This document shows positions 1 through 6,647 of a stretch of DNA of 35,632 bases, in pieces. This stretch comes from Patescibacteria group bacterium AH-259-L05 (GTDB taxonomy: Bacteria; Patescibacteriota; Patescibacteriia; UBA2591; UBA6264): the NCBI GenBank assembly GCA_027717985.1, contig JALLOO010000007.1, forward strand, positions 1 to 35,632, read 5' to 3'. The notes beneath the pieces were generated by a model, which searched no databases, was not told the origin of the DNA, and worked only from the letters and a program-made list of their open reading frames with translations. Numbering within the stretch: the first letter of the stretch is position 1; the number at the start of each line of letters is the position of its first letter. The position numbers were made by a program, and so were the translations under genes.

Positions 1-1182
1 TATACCCAACCAAAGCCCAACAGGCGCTCCTTGAAAGCCAGCTCTCTTTTTGCCGCTGGCTGTACAATTATTTTTTAGAACAACGGAAAAATGCGTATGA
101 AAAGGATAAAACAAGGATAACATGTTTTGATCAAATAAAACAAATACCAGAACTTAAAAAGGAAAAACCAGAATTAAATAAGATCTATTCTCAAGTATTA
201 CAAGATGTACCCAGAAGATTAGACAAATCGTTTCAAAACTTTTTCAGAAGAGTTACCGAGAATAAGAATGGGAAAATTCAAAAACCAGGGTATCCAAGAT
301 TTAAAGGGAAAAATAGATATGATAGTATTGCGTATCCTCAATCAGGATTTGAATCAAAAAACAATAAACTTAATCTTTCAAAAATAGGTTCCATTAAAAT
401 TATACTTCATCGACCAATTAAAGGAAATATTAAAACATTAACCATCAGAAGAACAAATACTAATAAATGGTATGCTTATTTTACTGTTGAGATTGATCAA
501 GAATTACAAAAACCATTATTAGAACATATCGCCAGAAAAGATTGTGTTGGGATTGATGTAGGACTTTCCAGTTTCTTAACCACAGACACAGGAGAAGAAA
601 CGGATAATCCAAGATATTTAAGAAAGTCAGAGGAAAAACTAGCTCAGATTCAAAGAAACCATTCTCAAAAAAAATTACGAAGTAACAACAGAAATAAATC
701 AAGATTGAAAATAGCTAAATTACACGAGAAAATCAATAATCAAAGACAAAATTTTTTACATAAATTAAGTAAATCTTTGGTCAATAACTTTCAATTAATT
801 GCCTTTGAAAAATTAAATATCAAAGGTTTAGTTAAGAACAAATATCTATCAAAAGCAATTACCGATGCTTCCTGGGGTACATTCCTACAAATGCTTACCT
901 ACAAAGCGGAAGAAGCTGGTATATGGGCAATCGGAGTGAATCCCCAGAATACATCTCAAATGTGTAGTGGCTGCACAAAGCATGTTCCAAAAACTCTCGC
1001 TGCAAGAATTCATAAATGTCCTGAATGTGGCCTCACCATAGACAGAGATATGAACGCAGCCAGAAACATTCTTACATTAGCTTTAACTACCGTAGGAACT
1101 ACGGAAATCAACGCCTGTGGAGATGTCTCGTTGGAGATGTCGTTGAAGCAGGAAGCTTTATCCCTTTTAGGAATAGAGTAGT
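1..1182 (+). mobile_element. IS200/IS605-group element carrying tnpB, left part outside the window
   Basis: The element is recognised from its tnpB gene and from its right end, which matches the right end of the degenerate copy at 2591-2853 (on the other strand) up to the word GTTCACA near 1181-1187. No Y1 transposase (tnpA) is visible, but the left part is cut off. Insertion is convergent with, and directly against, the stop codon of rpsK. The exact right boundary is uncertain by a few bases because the matching word overlaps the rpsK stop. Confidence 0.8.
3..1181 (+). CDS. tnpB: TnpB RNA-guided endonuclease of IS200/IS605 type (5' end outside window)
   Basis: The frame is open from base 3 to the stop at 1179-1181 (392 residues seen); the first ATG inside the window, at 705, is internal, so the true start lies left of base 1. 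RuvC-like catalytic residues are in place: Asp of GIDVG (555-557), Glu of FEKLN (807-809) and Asp of DRDMNAA (1047-1049). A zinc ribbon CxxC...CxxC has its cysteines at 963, 972, 1017 and 1026. Members of this family are guided by an RNA (omega/re-RNA) made from the 3' end of the element and cut DNA next to a short motif, helping the element to be kept after excision. Nothing in the visible part is broken, so it may be active. It is transcribed toward rpsK. Confidence 0.93.
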   Translation, partial: YPTKAQQALLESQLSFCRWLYNYFLEQRKNAYEKDKTRITCFDQIKQIPELKKEKPELNKIYSQVLQDVPRRLDKSFQNFFRRVTENKNGKIQKPGYPRFKGKNRYDSIAYPQSGFESKNNKLNLSKIGSIKIILHRPIKGNIKTLTIRRTNTNKWYAYFTVEIDQELQKPLLEHIARKDCVGIDVGLSSFLTTDTGEETDNPRYLRKSEEKLAQIQRNHSQKKLRSNNRNKSRLKIAKLHEKINNQRQNFLHKLSKSLVNNFQLIAFEKLNIKGLVKNKYLSKAITDASWGTFLQMLTYKAEEAGIWAIGVNPQNTSQMCSGCTKHVPKTLAARIHKCPECGLTIDRDMNAARNILTLALTTVGTTEINACGDVSLEMSLKQEALSLLGIE

Positions 1183-1205
1183 TCACACTCTTCGTACTTT
1201 TCGCG
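1085..1205 (+). ncRNA. Candidate omega/re-RNA with guide running into rpsK
   Basis: Placed by analogy: in TnpB elements the scaffold RNA comes from the 3' end of the gene plus the right end, and the guide is the flanking DNA. The last ~95 bases before 1181 are the only part kept in the tnpB-less copy at 2591-2853, which suggests functional constraint. Any guide would be the ~16-20 bases after about 1186, antisense to the last codons of rpsK. The boundaries are guesses. Confidence 0.3.
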
Positions 1206-1578
1206 GACGACATCCATTATGTGGTACCGCAGTAATATCTTTAATCGATAACACATTAATACCATTGGAATATAATGACCGTACTGCTGCTTCTCGTCCC
1301 ATCCCAATGCCTTTAACAAAAACCTGGGCCTCTTTAAGTCCATACGCTTTAACTTTGTCTACTACGTCTCTTACAATAATACTTGCTGCATACGGTGTTG
1401 CCTTTTTCGGACCGCGGAATCCACATCTTCCTGCACTTGACCACGCTAATACATTACCTGACTCGTCAGTTAAAGTAACCATCGTATTGTTATAGGTGGC
1501 TTTAATATACGCCCGTCCGCGCGGAACGGTTCTAATTATTTTTTTCTTTTTTCGAGTTTTCGTTGTTTTTTTTGCCAT
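1183..1578 (-). CDS. rpsK: 30S ribosomal protein S11
   Basis: 131 residues with the usual S11 body: a lysine-rich N terminus, IKATYNNTMVTLTDESG, GRCGFRGPKKATPYAA, and the C-terminal NGCRPRKVRRV. S11 sits on the platform of the 30S subunit near the Shine-Dalgarno/anti-Shine-Dalgarno helix. It is the third of the r-protein genes here (infA, rpmJ, rpsM, rpsK) but is separated from rpsM by 168 bp, an unusually wide gap for this operon, filled by the structure at 1598-1703. rpsD/rpoA/rplQ, which normally follow, are not seen; tnpB lies there instead. The TGA stop (1183-1185) falls in the word shared with the IS right end. No Shine-Dalgarno is visible. Confidence 0.97.
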   Translation of the reverse strand: MAKKTTKTRKKKKIIRTVPRGRAYIKATYNNTMVTLTDESGNVLAWSSAGRCGFRGPKKATPYAASIIVRDVVDKVKAYGLKEAQVFVKGIGMGREAAVRSLYSNGINVLSIKDITAVPHNGCRPRKVRRV

Positions 1579-1597
1579 GCGAAAAAAACTTTAATTT

Positions 1598-1703
1598 TTT
1601 CGAGCACCCAGCCATTTCTAGGGCTCGAAAGATTAACTTATTTTTGAGGTTTTATTTTCGATAAAAACAATAATTTACGTTCGCGTTTTAGAAAGGGCTG
1701 GGT
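1598..1703 (-). promoter_or_regulatory. Competing RNA stems (pseudoknot-type) just upstream of rpsK
   Basis: In the rpsM-rpsK gap a perfect 8-bp stem (1598-1605 with 1623-1630, TTTCGAGC/GCTCGAAA) encloses a 17-nt loop. Fourteen bases of that loop (1606-1619) can pair, 13 of 14, with 1690-1703 (ACCCAGCC... with ...GGCTGGGT). The two pairings cross each other. The proximal stem ends about 20 nt before the rpsK ATG. Autogenous control through a pseudoknot is known for S4 in the E. coli alpha operon; a similar role here is inference. Confidence 0.45.
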
Positions 1704-1746
1704 AGCAACTTTCTTTCATTTATATACACGTTAAGGTAAAAAATTA

Positions 1747-2136
1747 CTATGTTTTCTTTGTCGACGGCCTTCTCCCACTCCCCAACGTTCGCCTTACATT
1801 ACCACGGATCGTTCTGCTATTAGTCTGCGTTTGCTGACCTCGAACCGGCAACCTTTTTGTATGCCGCTCTCCTCGGTAGCATTTAATGTCTTTGAGCCGC
1901 TTGATATTGCTTGATATAGATCTTTTAAGTGCTCCCTCAGTTTGGTACTTACGTTCAATAATGCTTTTTAGTGTATCAACTTCTGCCGTGGTTAGATCTT
2001 TCGCCTGCTTATTTATATCTATATCTGCCTCGTTTAATATCTTATTTGACAAATTTCTCCCAATGCCAAAAATATAGGTTAAACCTATTTCAACTCGTTT
2101 ATTTGATGGTAAATTAACGCCAACAATTCTTGCCAT
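1747..2136 (-). CDS. rpsM: 30S ribosomal protein S13
   Basis: 129 residues, full length. It begins MARIVGVNLPSNKRVEIGLTYI and continues with the helix-two-turn-helix region (IGRNLSNKIL). It ends in the conserved basic tail with RHTKRLPVRGQQTQTNSRT and RPSTKKT, which contacts tRNA and bridges to the 50S subunit. It lies 2 bp after the rpmJ stop, so it is translationally linked to rpmJ and infA. The start is fixed by the family N terminus. No strong Shine-Dalgarno is present. Confidence 0.97.
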   Translation of the reverse strand: MARIVGVNLPSNKRVEIGLTYIFGIGRNLSNKILNEADIDINKQAKDLTTAEVDTLKSIIERKYQTEGALKRSISSNIKRLKDIKCYRGERHTKRLPVRGQQTQTNSRTIRGNVRRTLGSGRRPSTKKT

Positions 2137-2138
2137 AT

Positions 2139-2252
2139 TTAGCCTTGTCGTTGTTTATGTTTAGGAGTTTTACAAATCACATATATCCGCTTTCCACGGC
2201 GGACTATTTTACAATTACGACATATTTTTTTAACCGATGCACGAACCTTCAT
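2139..2252 (-). CDS. rpmJ: 50S ribosomal protein L36
   Basis: A 37-codon gene, translated by hand: [20 protein letters not shown], then [17 protein letters not shown]. It has the zinc-binding set of L36: Cys11, Cys14, Cys27 and His32, so it is the zinc-containing form. Its ATG overlaps the infA stop in an ATGA (2249-2252), which is the classical coupling of infA and rpmJ, and its stop lies 2 bp before the rpsM start. Confidence 0.96.
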   Translation of the reverse strand: MKVRASVKKICRNCKIVRRGKRIYVICKTPKHKQRQG

Positions 2253-2479
2253 AGTCTATACACAATTCTCCCTTTATTAAGATCATACGGGCTCATCTCG
2301 AGCCTCACGCGATCTCCAGGCAAAATTCTAATTCGATACATTCTCATCTTGCCAGATAAATGCGCTAATATTTTCTTCCCATTATCGAGCCGTACGCGAA
2401 ATGTAGTTGCCGGAAGAAGTTCTTCAACTACTCCTTCGGTGATTATAAAATCTTTTGATATATTTTTGCTATCGGGCAT
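2249..2479 (-). CDS. infA: Translation initiation factor IF-1
   Basis: 76 residues forming the single OB fold of IF-1: [39 protein letters not shown] and [23 protein letters not shown]-1 occupies the 30S A site during initiation. The start at 2479 is the only ATG before an in-frame upstream stop. No clear Shine-Dalgarno stands directly before it, but a small upstream reading frame with a good Shine-Dalgarno (2469-2534) runs over the start. infA is the first gene of this alpha-operon fragment; secY, adk and map are not next to it. Confidence 0.97.
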   Translation of the reverse strand: MPDSKNISKDFIITEGVVEELLPATTFRVRLDNGKKILAHLSGKMRMYRIRILPGDRVRLEMSPYDLNKGRIVYRL

Positions 2480-2534
2480 TAATAAAATCGATGCTAATAT
2501 GCGGATTAATACTAATTATACGAATAGTTGTCAT
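2469..2534 (-). CDS. Possible 21-residue leader peptide overlapping the infA start
   Basis: The ATG at 2534 is preceded by AAAGGAG with six bases of spacing, the best Shine-Dalgarno in this operon, while infA itself has none. The frame encodes [20 protein letters not shown] plus R and stops 8 bases beyond the infA ATG, so translation could deliver ribosomes to infA. Composition is not decisive and no homology is claimed. It could be chance. Confidence 0.3.
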   Translation of the reverse strand: MTTIRIISINPHISIDFINAR

Positions 2535-2564
2535 CTCTAGCTCCTTTTAGTCGCGAGAGATGAC
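2530..2564 (-). promoter_or_regulatory. Hairpin hiding the leader Shine-Dalgarno and ATG
   Basis: Perfect 9-bp inverted repeat GTCATCTCT/AGAGATGAC (2556-2564 and 2530-2538). In the mRNA the loop holds AAAGGAG and the 3' arm holds the ATG of the small leader frame. Part of it (GATGACAAAAGGG on the plus strand) resembles the unit of the dispersed repeat family. A translational switch is possible but unproven. Confidence 0.4.
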
Positions 2565-2590
2565 AAAAGGGAATATTATTTTACATATTT

Positions 2591-2853
2591 ATATGTGAAC
2601 CACTCTATCCCTAAAGGGATAAAGATTCCTGCTTCATAGTCGAGAGTAACCCCTCAACTCCACAGGCGTTAATTCCCGCAGCCCCTGCGGTATAGCTCCA
2701 AACAAGAGCTTATAAATGTATTTTCTCTGCGTCACCGGTTGAAGTTTTATATCAAGACCTGCTCATGACAACCCTATACTTCAAGTTTCAAAGAGCCGCA
2801 TGAACTTTAGTTTAAACTCTGTAGTATTCTCAACTTCCAGAGCATATGTTCAC
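2591..2853 (-). mobile_element. tnpB-less derivative of an IS200/IS605-type element (PATE/MITE-like)
   Basis: Read on the minus strand, the last ~95 bases match the 3' end of tnpB plus the right end of the element at 1-1182. They encode TAGAAGINACGVEGLLSTMK, then QESLSL and a stop, against GTTEINACGDVSLEMSLKQE in the complete gene. Next come the palindrome ATCCCTTTAGGGAT and the word GGTTCACA. The other end has GGTGAACATATG and a CTCTG/CAGAG stem. The whole catalytic part is missing, so it could move only with help in trans. It lies between the promoter at 2871-2898 and infA. Confidence 0.7.
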
Positions 2854-2870
2854 CGTATTCTATGACTACT

Positions 2871-2898
2871 ATTGTAGCATTTTCAAAAACATAGTCAA
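2871..2898 (-). promoter_or_regulatory. Probable promoter of the infA-rpmJ-rpsM-rpsK fragment
   Basis: -35 TTGACT (2893-2898), 16-bp spacer, -10 TACAAT (2871-2876) on the minus strand. It would give a leader of about 380 nt that carries the whole tnpB-less element and the hairpin at 2530-2564. The remainder of the gap, 2899-2969, holds only small GC-rich palindromes around CCCTTAAGGG. Confidence 0.55.
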
Positions 2899-2969
2899 GG
2901 GCTTATAAGCTCTCATCTCTTCCCTTAAGGGGGAGGGGCTTCGCTTGTTTTCTATAAATGTCAACCCCC

Positions 2970-3785
2970 TTAGGGATGAACTAAAAAATTGATTCGACTA
3001 TCAAATACCGGAAGGCGAGAATAAAATGGCGGGAATATATCAATGGTCACCCACTTAATGCCAGGGACGCTCATCAGCATCTGTTTTGCCTTATCAACAC
3101 TCTTAAACCGTATCATATCTTTTAAATTTGCCACGTCATATATTGGAACCACCTCTTCTTGTACGGATATCAAAATACGAGCAATGCCTGAAACAATATC
3201 CTTGTGTAATACATTTATTTCCCATGACTTTGGATGAAATATAAAAATCTGCTTTTCAACATCTGATTCCTCAAAAAGCGCTGCTACTTTATATGCTACC
3301 AATTGTTTTAAATCGTCCTGTTTGAAAACAAATATGGTATTATTGTTTTCATTTTTCAATTCATCAACAAGAACATAGTCGCTCCCTGATGCTCGCGAAC
3401 TCTGTTCTCCATAGGGCTTCCGCCCTCTGGCGTCGCTCACTTCATTCGCTCCTGTCACCCCGACGGAGAAACTACGTTTCCCCGACCCCTTTCCTGTTGT
3501 ATCGGAATTTTTAAATTCCGATACAACAATATATTCTTTCTCATAACCATCGCTCATCTCATCAACAATCTGGGCAGGAATAGTATCTAAATTAAAAAGC
3601 ACATTTGTTGCATTTTGATCTAAGGTAATTTCAAAGGTCATAATAAACGGCTCTGAATTAACTGTCACGTCTACCTGCGCGCCCACAATCCATACCAGTA
3701 AAAACAAGGCTACTAAAATAATGAATCCGGCAATAAAAAACCGAAATGAAACAAATCGATATTCCATGGTATCAAAATCCGACAT
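2970..3785 (-). CDS. Single-pass membrane protein of a CPR family, function unknown
   Basis: 271 residues from the ATG at 3785, chosen because GAGG stands 9 bases before it; ATGs at 3815 and 3767 lack one. A transmembrane segment lies at about residues 16-36, followed by an outside domain. The C-terminal stretch (DLKDMIRFKSVDKAKQML... then IDIFPPFYSRLP) resembles, from memory, C termini of membrane-anchored baseplate-J-like CPR proteins of unknown role; it is not a clear FtsQ, although it follows murB where FtsQ often lies. The start overlaps the murB stop by 14 bases. Residues about 97-134 are encoded by an in-frame dispersed repeat (see 3381-3495). Flanking segments EYIVVSEFKNSD and DYVLVDELKNEN look like a diverged duplication. 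Confidence 0.6.
   Translation of the reverse strand: MSDFDTMEYRFVSFRFFIAGFIILVALFLLVWIVGAQVDVTVNSEPFIMTFEITLDQNATNVLFNLDTIPAQIVDEMSDGYEKEYIVVSEFKNSDTTGKGSGKRSFSVGVTGANEVSDARGRKPYGEQSSRASGSDYVLVDELKNENNNTIFVFKQDDLKQLVAYKVAALFEESDVEKQIFIFHPKSWEINVLHKDIVSGIARILISVQEEVVPIYDVANLKDMIRFKSVDKAKQMLMSVPGIKWVTIDIFPPFYSRLPVFDSRINFLVHP
3381..3526 (-). repeat. Dispersed repeat inside a coding region, with a 14-bp hairpin
   Basis: The segment 3381-3495 contains the words GGTGACAGGAGCGAA and GAAGTGAGCG (minus strand), like the intergenic repeats at 6340-6540. It keeps the reading frame of the surrounding gene. It is followed at 3497-3510/3513-3526 by a perfect 14-bp inverted repeat (TTGTATCGGAATTT with AAATTCCGATACAA). 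Confidence 0.6.
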
Positions 3786-4704
3786 AGATAATTTCCTCTT
3801 CCAAATCAATTCCAAACTTTTGTTTTACGCATAACTTGGCACGGGCAATAAGTTCACGTACATCATGTGCGGTTGCTGATCCGCTGTTTTCAATAAAATT
3901 TGCATGTATATCACTGATACTAACCTTGCCTTTTTTAGTTCTTTTAAGACTACAAGAATCAATAAGCCACCCTGAAGGGATCTGCCCATACCCTTTAAAC
4001 TCATTCATTTCAGGAAATTTTTTTAAGCACGTCTTATCAATTGCTGAAAAATTGATGTTTTTAAAAATACACCCACAGCTTGCTTGATACGGCTGTGTTT
4101 TGTTGCGATACGTAATATGCTTAGTAATGCCTTTTTCAATTTCTTGCTTATTCCCTTTTTTTAATTTCAATACCACGCGTACAATAATATCATTGTTATT
4201 CTTTCTCTTAAAAACACTATTGCGATATGAAAATCTACAATTGTTATTTTCAAGATCAACAACTGAACCTTTTCTTACCACTCTTACTGTTTTAACTAAC
4301 TCAGAGATTGAATGGCCATGCGCTCCTGCATTACCTCGCACGGCGCCACCAATCGTTCCGGGAACGCCTCCGGCCCACTCAAGCCCGGTTAAGCTGTTTT
4401 TTAATGATGCAGACACGAGCGTAGATAAAAATACACCTGCATCAGCAATTATATTTGTTTTTAATACCGTATAGGTATTCATGCGCATCTTAACTACCAA
4501 GCCATCAAACCCTTTATCTGCAATTAAAATATTGCTTCCCCCGCCCAAAATAAAATAAGGGATATGCTTATGTTTTGCCCACTTCAAGGCCTCAACTATT
4601 TCATCTTCGGTACGGGCCTCAATAAAATAAGCGGCAGGGCCACCAATTTTAAAGGTGGTAAACGGTGCAAGAGTAACATTTCTTTGTATCTTTTTCTCTA
4701 TCAT
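3772..4704 (-). CDS. murB: UDP-N-acetylenolpyruvoylglucosamine reductase
   Basis: 310 residues. Catalyses the NADPH-dependent reduction of UDP-GlcNAc-enolpyruvate to UDP-MurNAc in the cytoplasm, using FAD. FAD-binding features are TTFKIGGPA (16-24), GGGSNIL (54-60) and GGVPGTIGGAVRGNAGAHG (112-130). The proton-donor serine is probably Ser209 in ASCGCIFKN; the C-terminal domain has PSGWLIDSC and HANFIENSGSATAHDV. The YRNS at 160-163 replaces the usual YRxS with the same spacing. The length fits the short (type II) class. A promoter 7 bases before the ATG implies an almost leaderless mRNA. The next gene overlaps its stop. Confidence 0.95.
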   Translation of the reverse strand: MIEKKIQRNVTLAPFTTFKIGGPAAYFIEARTEDEIVEALKWAKHKHIPYFILGGGSNILIADKGFDGLVVKMRMNTYTVLKTNIIADAGVFLSTLVSASLKNSLTGLEWAGGVPGTIGGAVRGNAGAHGHSISELVKTVRVVRKGSVVDLENNNCRFSYRNSVFKRKNNNDIIVRVVLKLKKGNKQEIEKGITKHITYRNKTQPYQASCGCIFKNINFSAIDKTCLKKFPEMNEFKGYGQIPSGWLIDSCSLKRTKKGKVSISDIHANFIENSGSATAHDVRELIARAKLCVKQKFGIDLEEEIIYVGF

Positions 4705-4711
4705 TACTACT

Positions 4712-4740
4712 ATTGTACAGTTTTTTTATTGTATTCGCAA
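4712..4740 (-). promoter_or_regulatory. Promoter of murB
   Basis: -35 TTGCGA (4735-4740), 17-bp spacer, -10 TACAAT (4712-4717). The -10 ends 7 bases before the murB ATG (4704), so the transcript would begin at or next to the start codon. Confidence 0.55.
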
Positions 4741-4770
4741 TGTTCACTTACGTCACTAAATAGTGATTAT

Positions 4771-4803
4771 AAAAACAAAAAGTGGGGATCAACATTCCCC
4801 ACT
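4771..4803 (-). terminator. Rho-independent terminator after the gene at 4816-5223
   Basis: Stem AGTGGGGA/TCCCCACT (4781-4788 and 4796-4803) with a 7-base loop, followed on the minus strand by TTTTGTTTTT. Confidence 0.85.
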
Positions 4804-4815
4804 CTCCTGAGAGTA

Positions 4816-5223
4816 TTATTTCTCTACACGTTTACCTTTGGTAATCCGATGATGAGCGTTCCAGTCAAAATACCTATGTGTCCTTTCTGGCTTATAGAGA
4901 ATCCAATGACCATCTTCTTTTTGTTTTAACTCATAATCTGCTGAAAAAATGCCAGCGATCTTAAGGCCCAAACCAGCAGTAGCTTCAGGATTTTCTTTCC
5001 CGTCTTTATTGCGTATACTGAATGAGTCATGGCGTGTCCCAGCCCAATCTTTTAGCTCAACTATTTGCTCTGAATAATGCAACGTGTTATATCCGGGAAA
5101 CAGCCCAAACAGTGCTTGTCTAAGCTGTCCGCTCCCATCCCTATAATATCCCGAATAAAACTTTGACTGCAACCAAAGAGCAAAAAGCACTACAATAATT
5201 ACACCAATTGATAATTGTGTCAT
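4816..5223 (-). CDS. Small membrane-anchored protein, function unknown
   Basis: 135 residues. An N-terminal hydrophobic helix (about 5-19, IGVIIVVLFALWL) is followed by a soluble domain rich in charged and aromatic residues (SGYYRDGSG, LKIAGIFSADYEL, HRYFDWNAHH). I do not recognise a family. A strong Shine-Dalgarno (AAGGAGG), a good promoter and its own terminator show a monocistronic gene. It is divergent from corA. Confidence 0.75.
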   Translation of the reverse strand: MTQLSIGVIIVVLFALWLQSKFYSGYYRDGSGQLRQALFGLFPGYNTLHYSEQIVELKDWAGTRHDSFSIRNKDGKENPEATAGLGLKIAGIFSADYELKQKEDGHWILYKPERTHRYFDWNAHHRITKGKRVEK

Positions 5224-5271
5224 TTTCCCCTCCTTGTAATTAAGGGTTTAATGATCTACTCAACATTTATT

Positions 5272-5299
5272 ATTATACAGCATAAATTTATTTTGTCAA
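5272..5299 (-). promoter_or_regulatory. Promoter of the 4816-5223 gene
   Basis: -35 TTGACA (5294-5299), 16-bp spacer, -10 TATAAT (5272-5277), both consensus. Only 6 bp separate it from the divergent corA promoter. Confidence 0.8.
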
Positions 5300-5305
5300 T
5301 ATCTG

Positions 5306-5334
5306 TTGTACCAAAGTTATTAACATGGTACAAT
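5306..5334 (+). promoter_or_regulatory. corA promoter carrying a 7-bp dyad
   Basis: -10 TACAAT (5329-5334) with TTGTAC 17 bases upstream (5306-5311). The words TTGTACC (5306-5312) and GGTACAA (5327-5333) form a perfect inverted repeat that covers both promoter boxes, which suggests a repressor site. Confidence 0.5.
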
Positions 5335-5358
5335 TATTATATAGTAAAATATTAAATA

Positions 5359-6294
5359 ATGTTTATGCCCTCCCCACATATTCAAAAAATTGAAACAAAA
5401 AATCTTACTTGGATTGACATATCTCGTGTTGGCCAAGTTGAAATGAGCTATTTGGAGAAAAATTTTGGTGTTCGTCCGCTGCATGCATCAGACTGTTTAA
5501 GTAAAATTCAAAGACCAAAACTTGCCTCAGCTTCAAAATATATTTTTATGGTGCTTTTATTTCCCCTCTATCATAGAAAAACACGAAAAATTACGCCTGC
5601 AGAAATTGATTTTTTTATTTCCTCACACACACTTATTACGGTTCATAGAAATGAACTCTCATCTTTAATTAACTTTTTTAACCGGTGTCAAATATCTAAA
5701 TCACAACAAGAAAAATATTTTACCGGCAGTCCTGCGACATTGTTATATGAAATTTTAAATCGCTTATTTTCCTACTGCGGGCCTATTCTTGATAACATCC
5801 ACCTAAATACTGAAAGTATTGAGGAAAATATATTCAGAGGTAATGAAAAACGCATGGTACGAGAGATTCTTATTTCAAAAACTAATATTGTTAATTTTAG
5901 AAAAATTATGCAGGTTCATCGTGCCATTATTTCTAAGCTTATTGAAAAAAGCTCTACATTTTTCTCTGCAGGAAAACTTAAGGCATATTTTGAAGAACTA
6001 ATTGAAACCACTGAGGATATTTGGCAAAATCTCGAGAATATGAATCAAACCATTGAGGCATTAGAGCGGACGAACAACTCGCTCATCTCATATCAGCTTA
6101 ATGATGTTATAAAGATACTAACGACCATTTCAGTGATTGTCCTGCCCATTACCTTACTGGCGAGCATATTTGGCATGAATTTAAAATTTATGCCGTTTAT
6201 TGAACATCCGCTTGCATTTTGGCTCATTGTCGGACTTATGGGCCTTGCCTTTTTAGTGATAATTTTCTTTTTCAAAAAACGAAAATGGCTCTAG
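5359..6294 (+). CDS. corA: CorA-family divalent cation (Mg2+) channel
   Basis: 311 residues. The family forms pentameric inner-membrane channels for Mg2+ (some members Co2+, Ni2+ or Zn2+). Seen here: an N-terminal alpha/beta cytoplasmic domain (MFMPSPHIQKIETKNLTWID, HASDCLSKIQRPKL), a long helix to about residue 245, TM1 ending in the signature GMN (272-274), a short loop with MPF, TM2 (about 284-305) and the basic end KKRKWL. The loop after GMN is typical. The gene has its own promoter and is convergent with the orphan at 6648-7388. A start at Met3 is equally possible. Confidence 0.93.
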   Translation: MFMPSPHIQKIETKNLTWIDISRVGQVEMSYLEKNFGVRPLHASDCLSKIQRPKLASASKYIFMVLLFPLYHRKTRKITPAEIDFFISSHTLITVHRNELSSLINFFNRCQISKSQQEKYFTGSPATLLYEILNRLFSYCGPILDNIHLNTESIEENIFRGNEKRMVREILISKTNIVNFRKIMQVHRAIISKLIEKSSTFFSAGKLKAYFEELIETTEDIWQNLENMNQTIEALERTNNSLISYQLNDVIKILTTISVIVLPITLLASIFGMNLKFMPFIEHPLAFWLIVGLMGLAFLVIIFFFKKRKWL

Positions 6295-6347
6295 CCCTAC
6301 TTAATGTATAGAAATCTTTGCCATCCCTTTCCTGTCTTTCCATATGG

Positions 6348-6540
6348 GGTGCGGAATGACAGGAGAAGGGTGCGGAATGACAGGAGAAGGGTGCGGAATG
6401 ACAAAAAAGGAATGACAAGGCGGGGAATGCGGGATGATACCTTTTCTTGTCTTCCCTCGCGAACGAAGTGAGCGAGGGATGGAATGACAAGGAGAAAAAA
6501 ATGGGGTGACAAAGGAGAAAGTCATTGCGCGCAAACTCCA
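6348..6540. repeat. 21-bp minisatellite and degenerate units between convergent genes
   Basis: Two exact copies and one changed copy of GGTGCGGAATGACAGGAGAAG (first 20 given by GGTGCGGAATGACAGGAGAA) start at 6348, 6369 and 6390. They are followed by looser units sharing GGAATGACA up to about 6515 and a hairpin TCCCTCGC/GCGAGGGA (6453-6460, 6472-6479). The unit is close to that of the array at 34811. No gene is supported in 6295-6565. Confidence 0.9.
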
Positions 6541-6565
6541 AGGTGAGCAACATAATAAAAAGGCA

Positions 6566-6606
6566 ATAAAAAAAGTCCCGCACCAAACGTAAGATGCGGG
6601 ATTTTT
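6566..6606. terminator. Bidirectional terminator between corA and the 6648 gene
   Basis: Stem TCCCGCA/TGCGGGA (6576-6582, 6595-6601) with a T tract on both sides (TTTTT on plus, TTTTTTTATT on minus). Confidence 0.85.
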
Positions 6607-6647
6607 GCGTCAAAGGCTCAAGCCGTCAAGAGAGATAGGCATCCAAC

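Noticed and set aside
1025-1495. 156-codon plus-strand frame
   Set aside because: It begins inside tnpB and is antisense to rpsK for most of its length.
2970-3785. FtsQ
   Set aside because: Position after murB and the single membrane helix fit, but no POTRA-like sequence was recognised and the C terminus resembles another CPR family.
6272-6613. Three overlapping minus-strand frames of 71-113 codons
   Set aside because: All are products of the repeat block; the repeated CHSAPFS-type peptides mirror the 21-bp unit.
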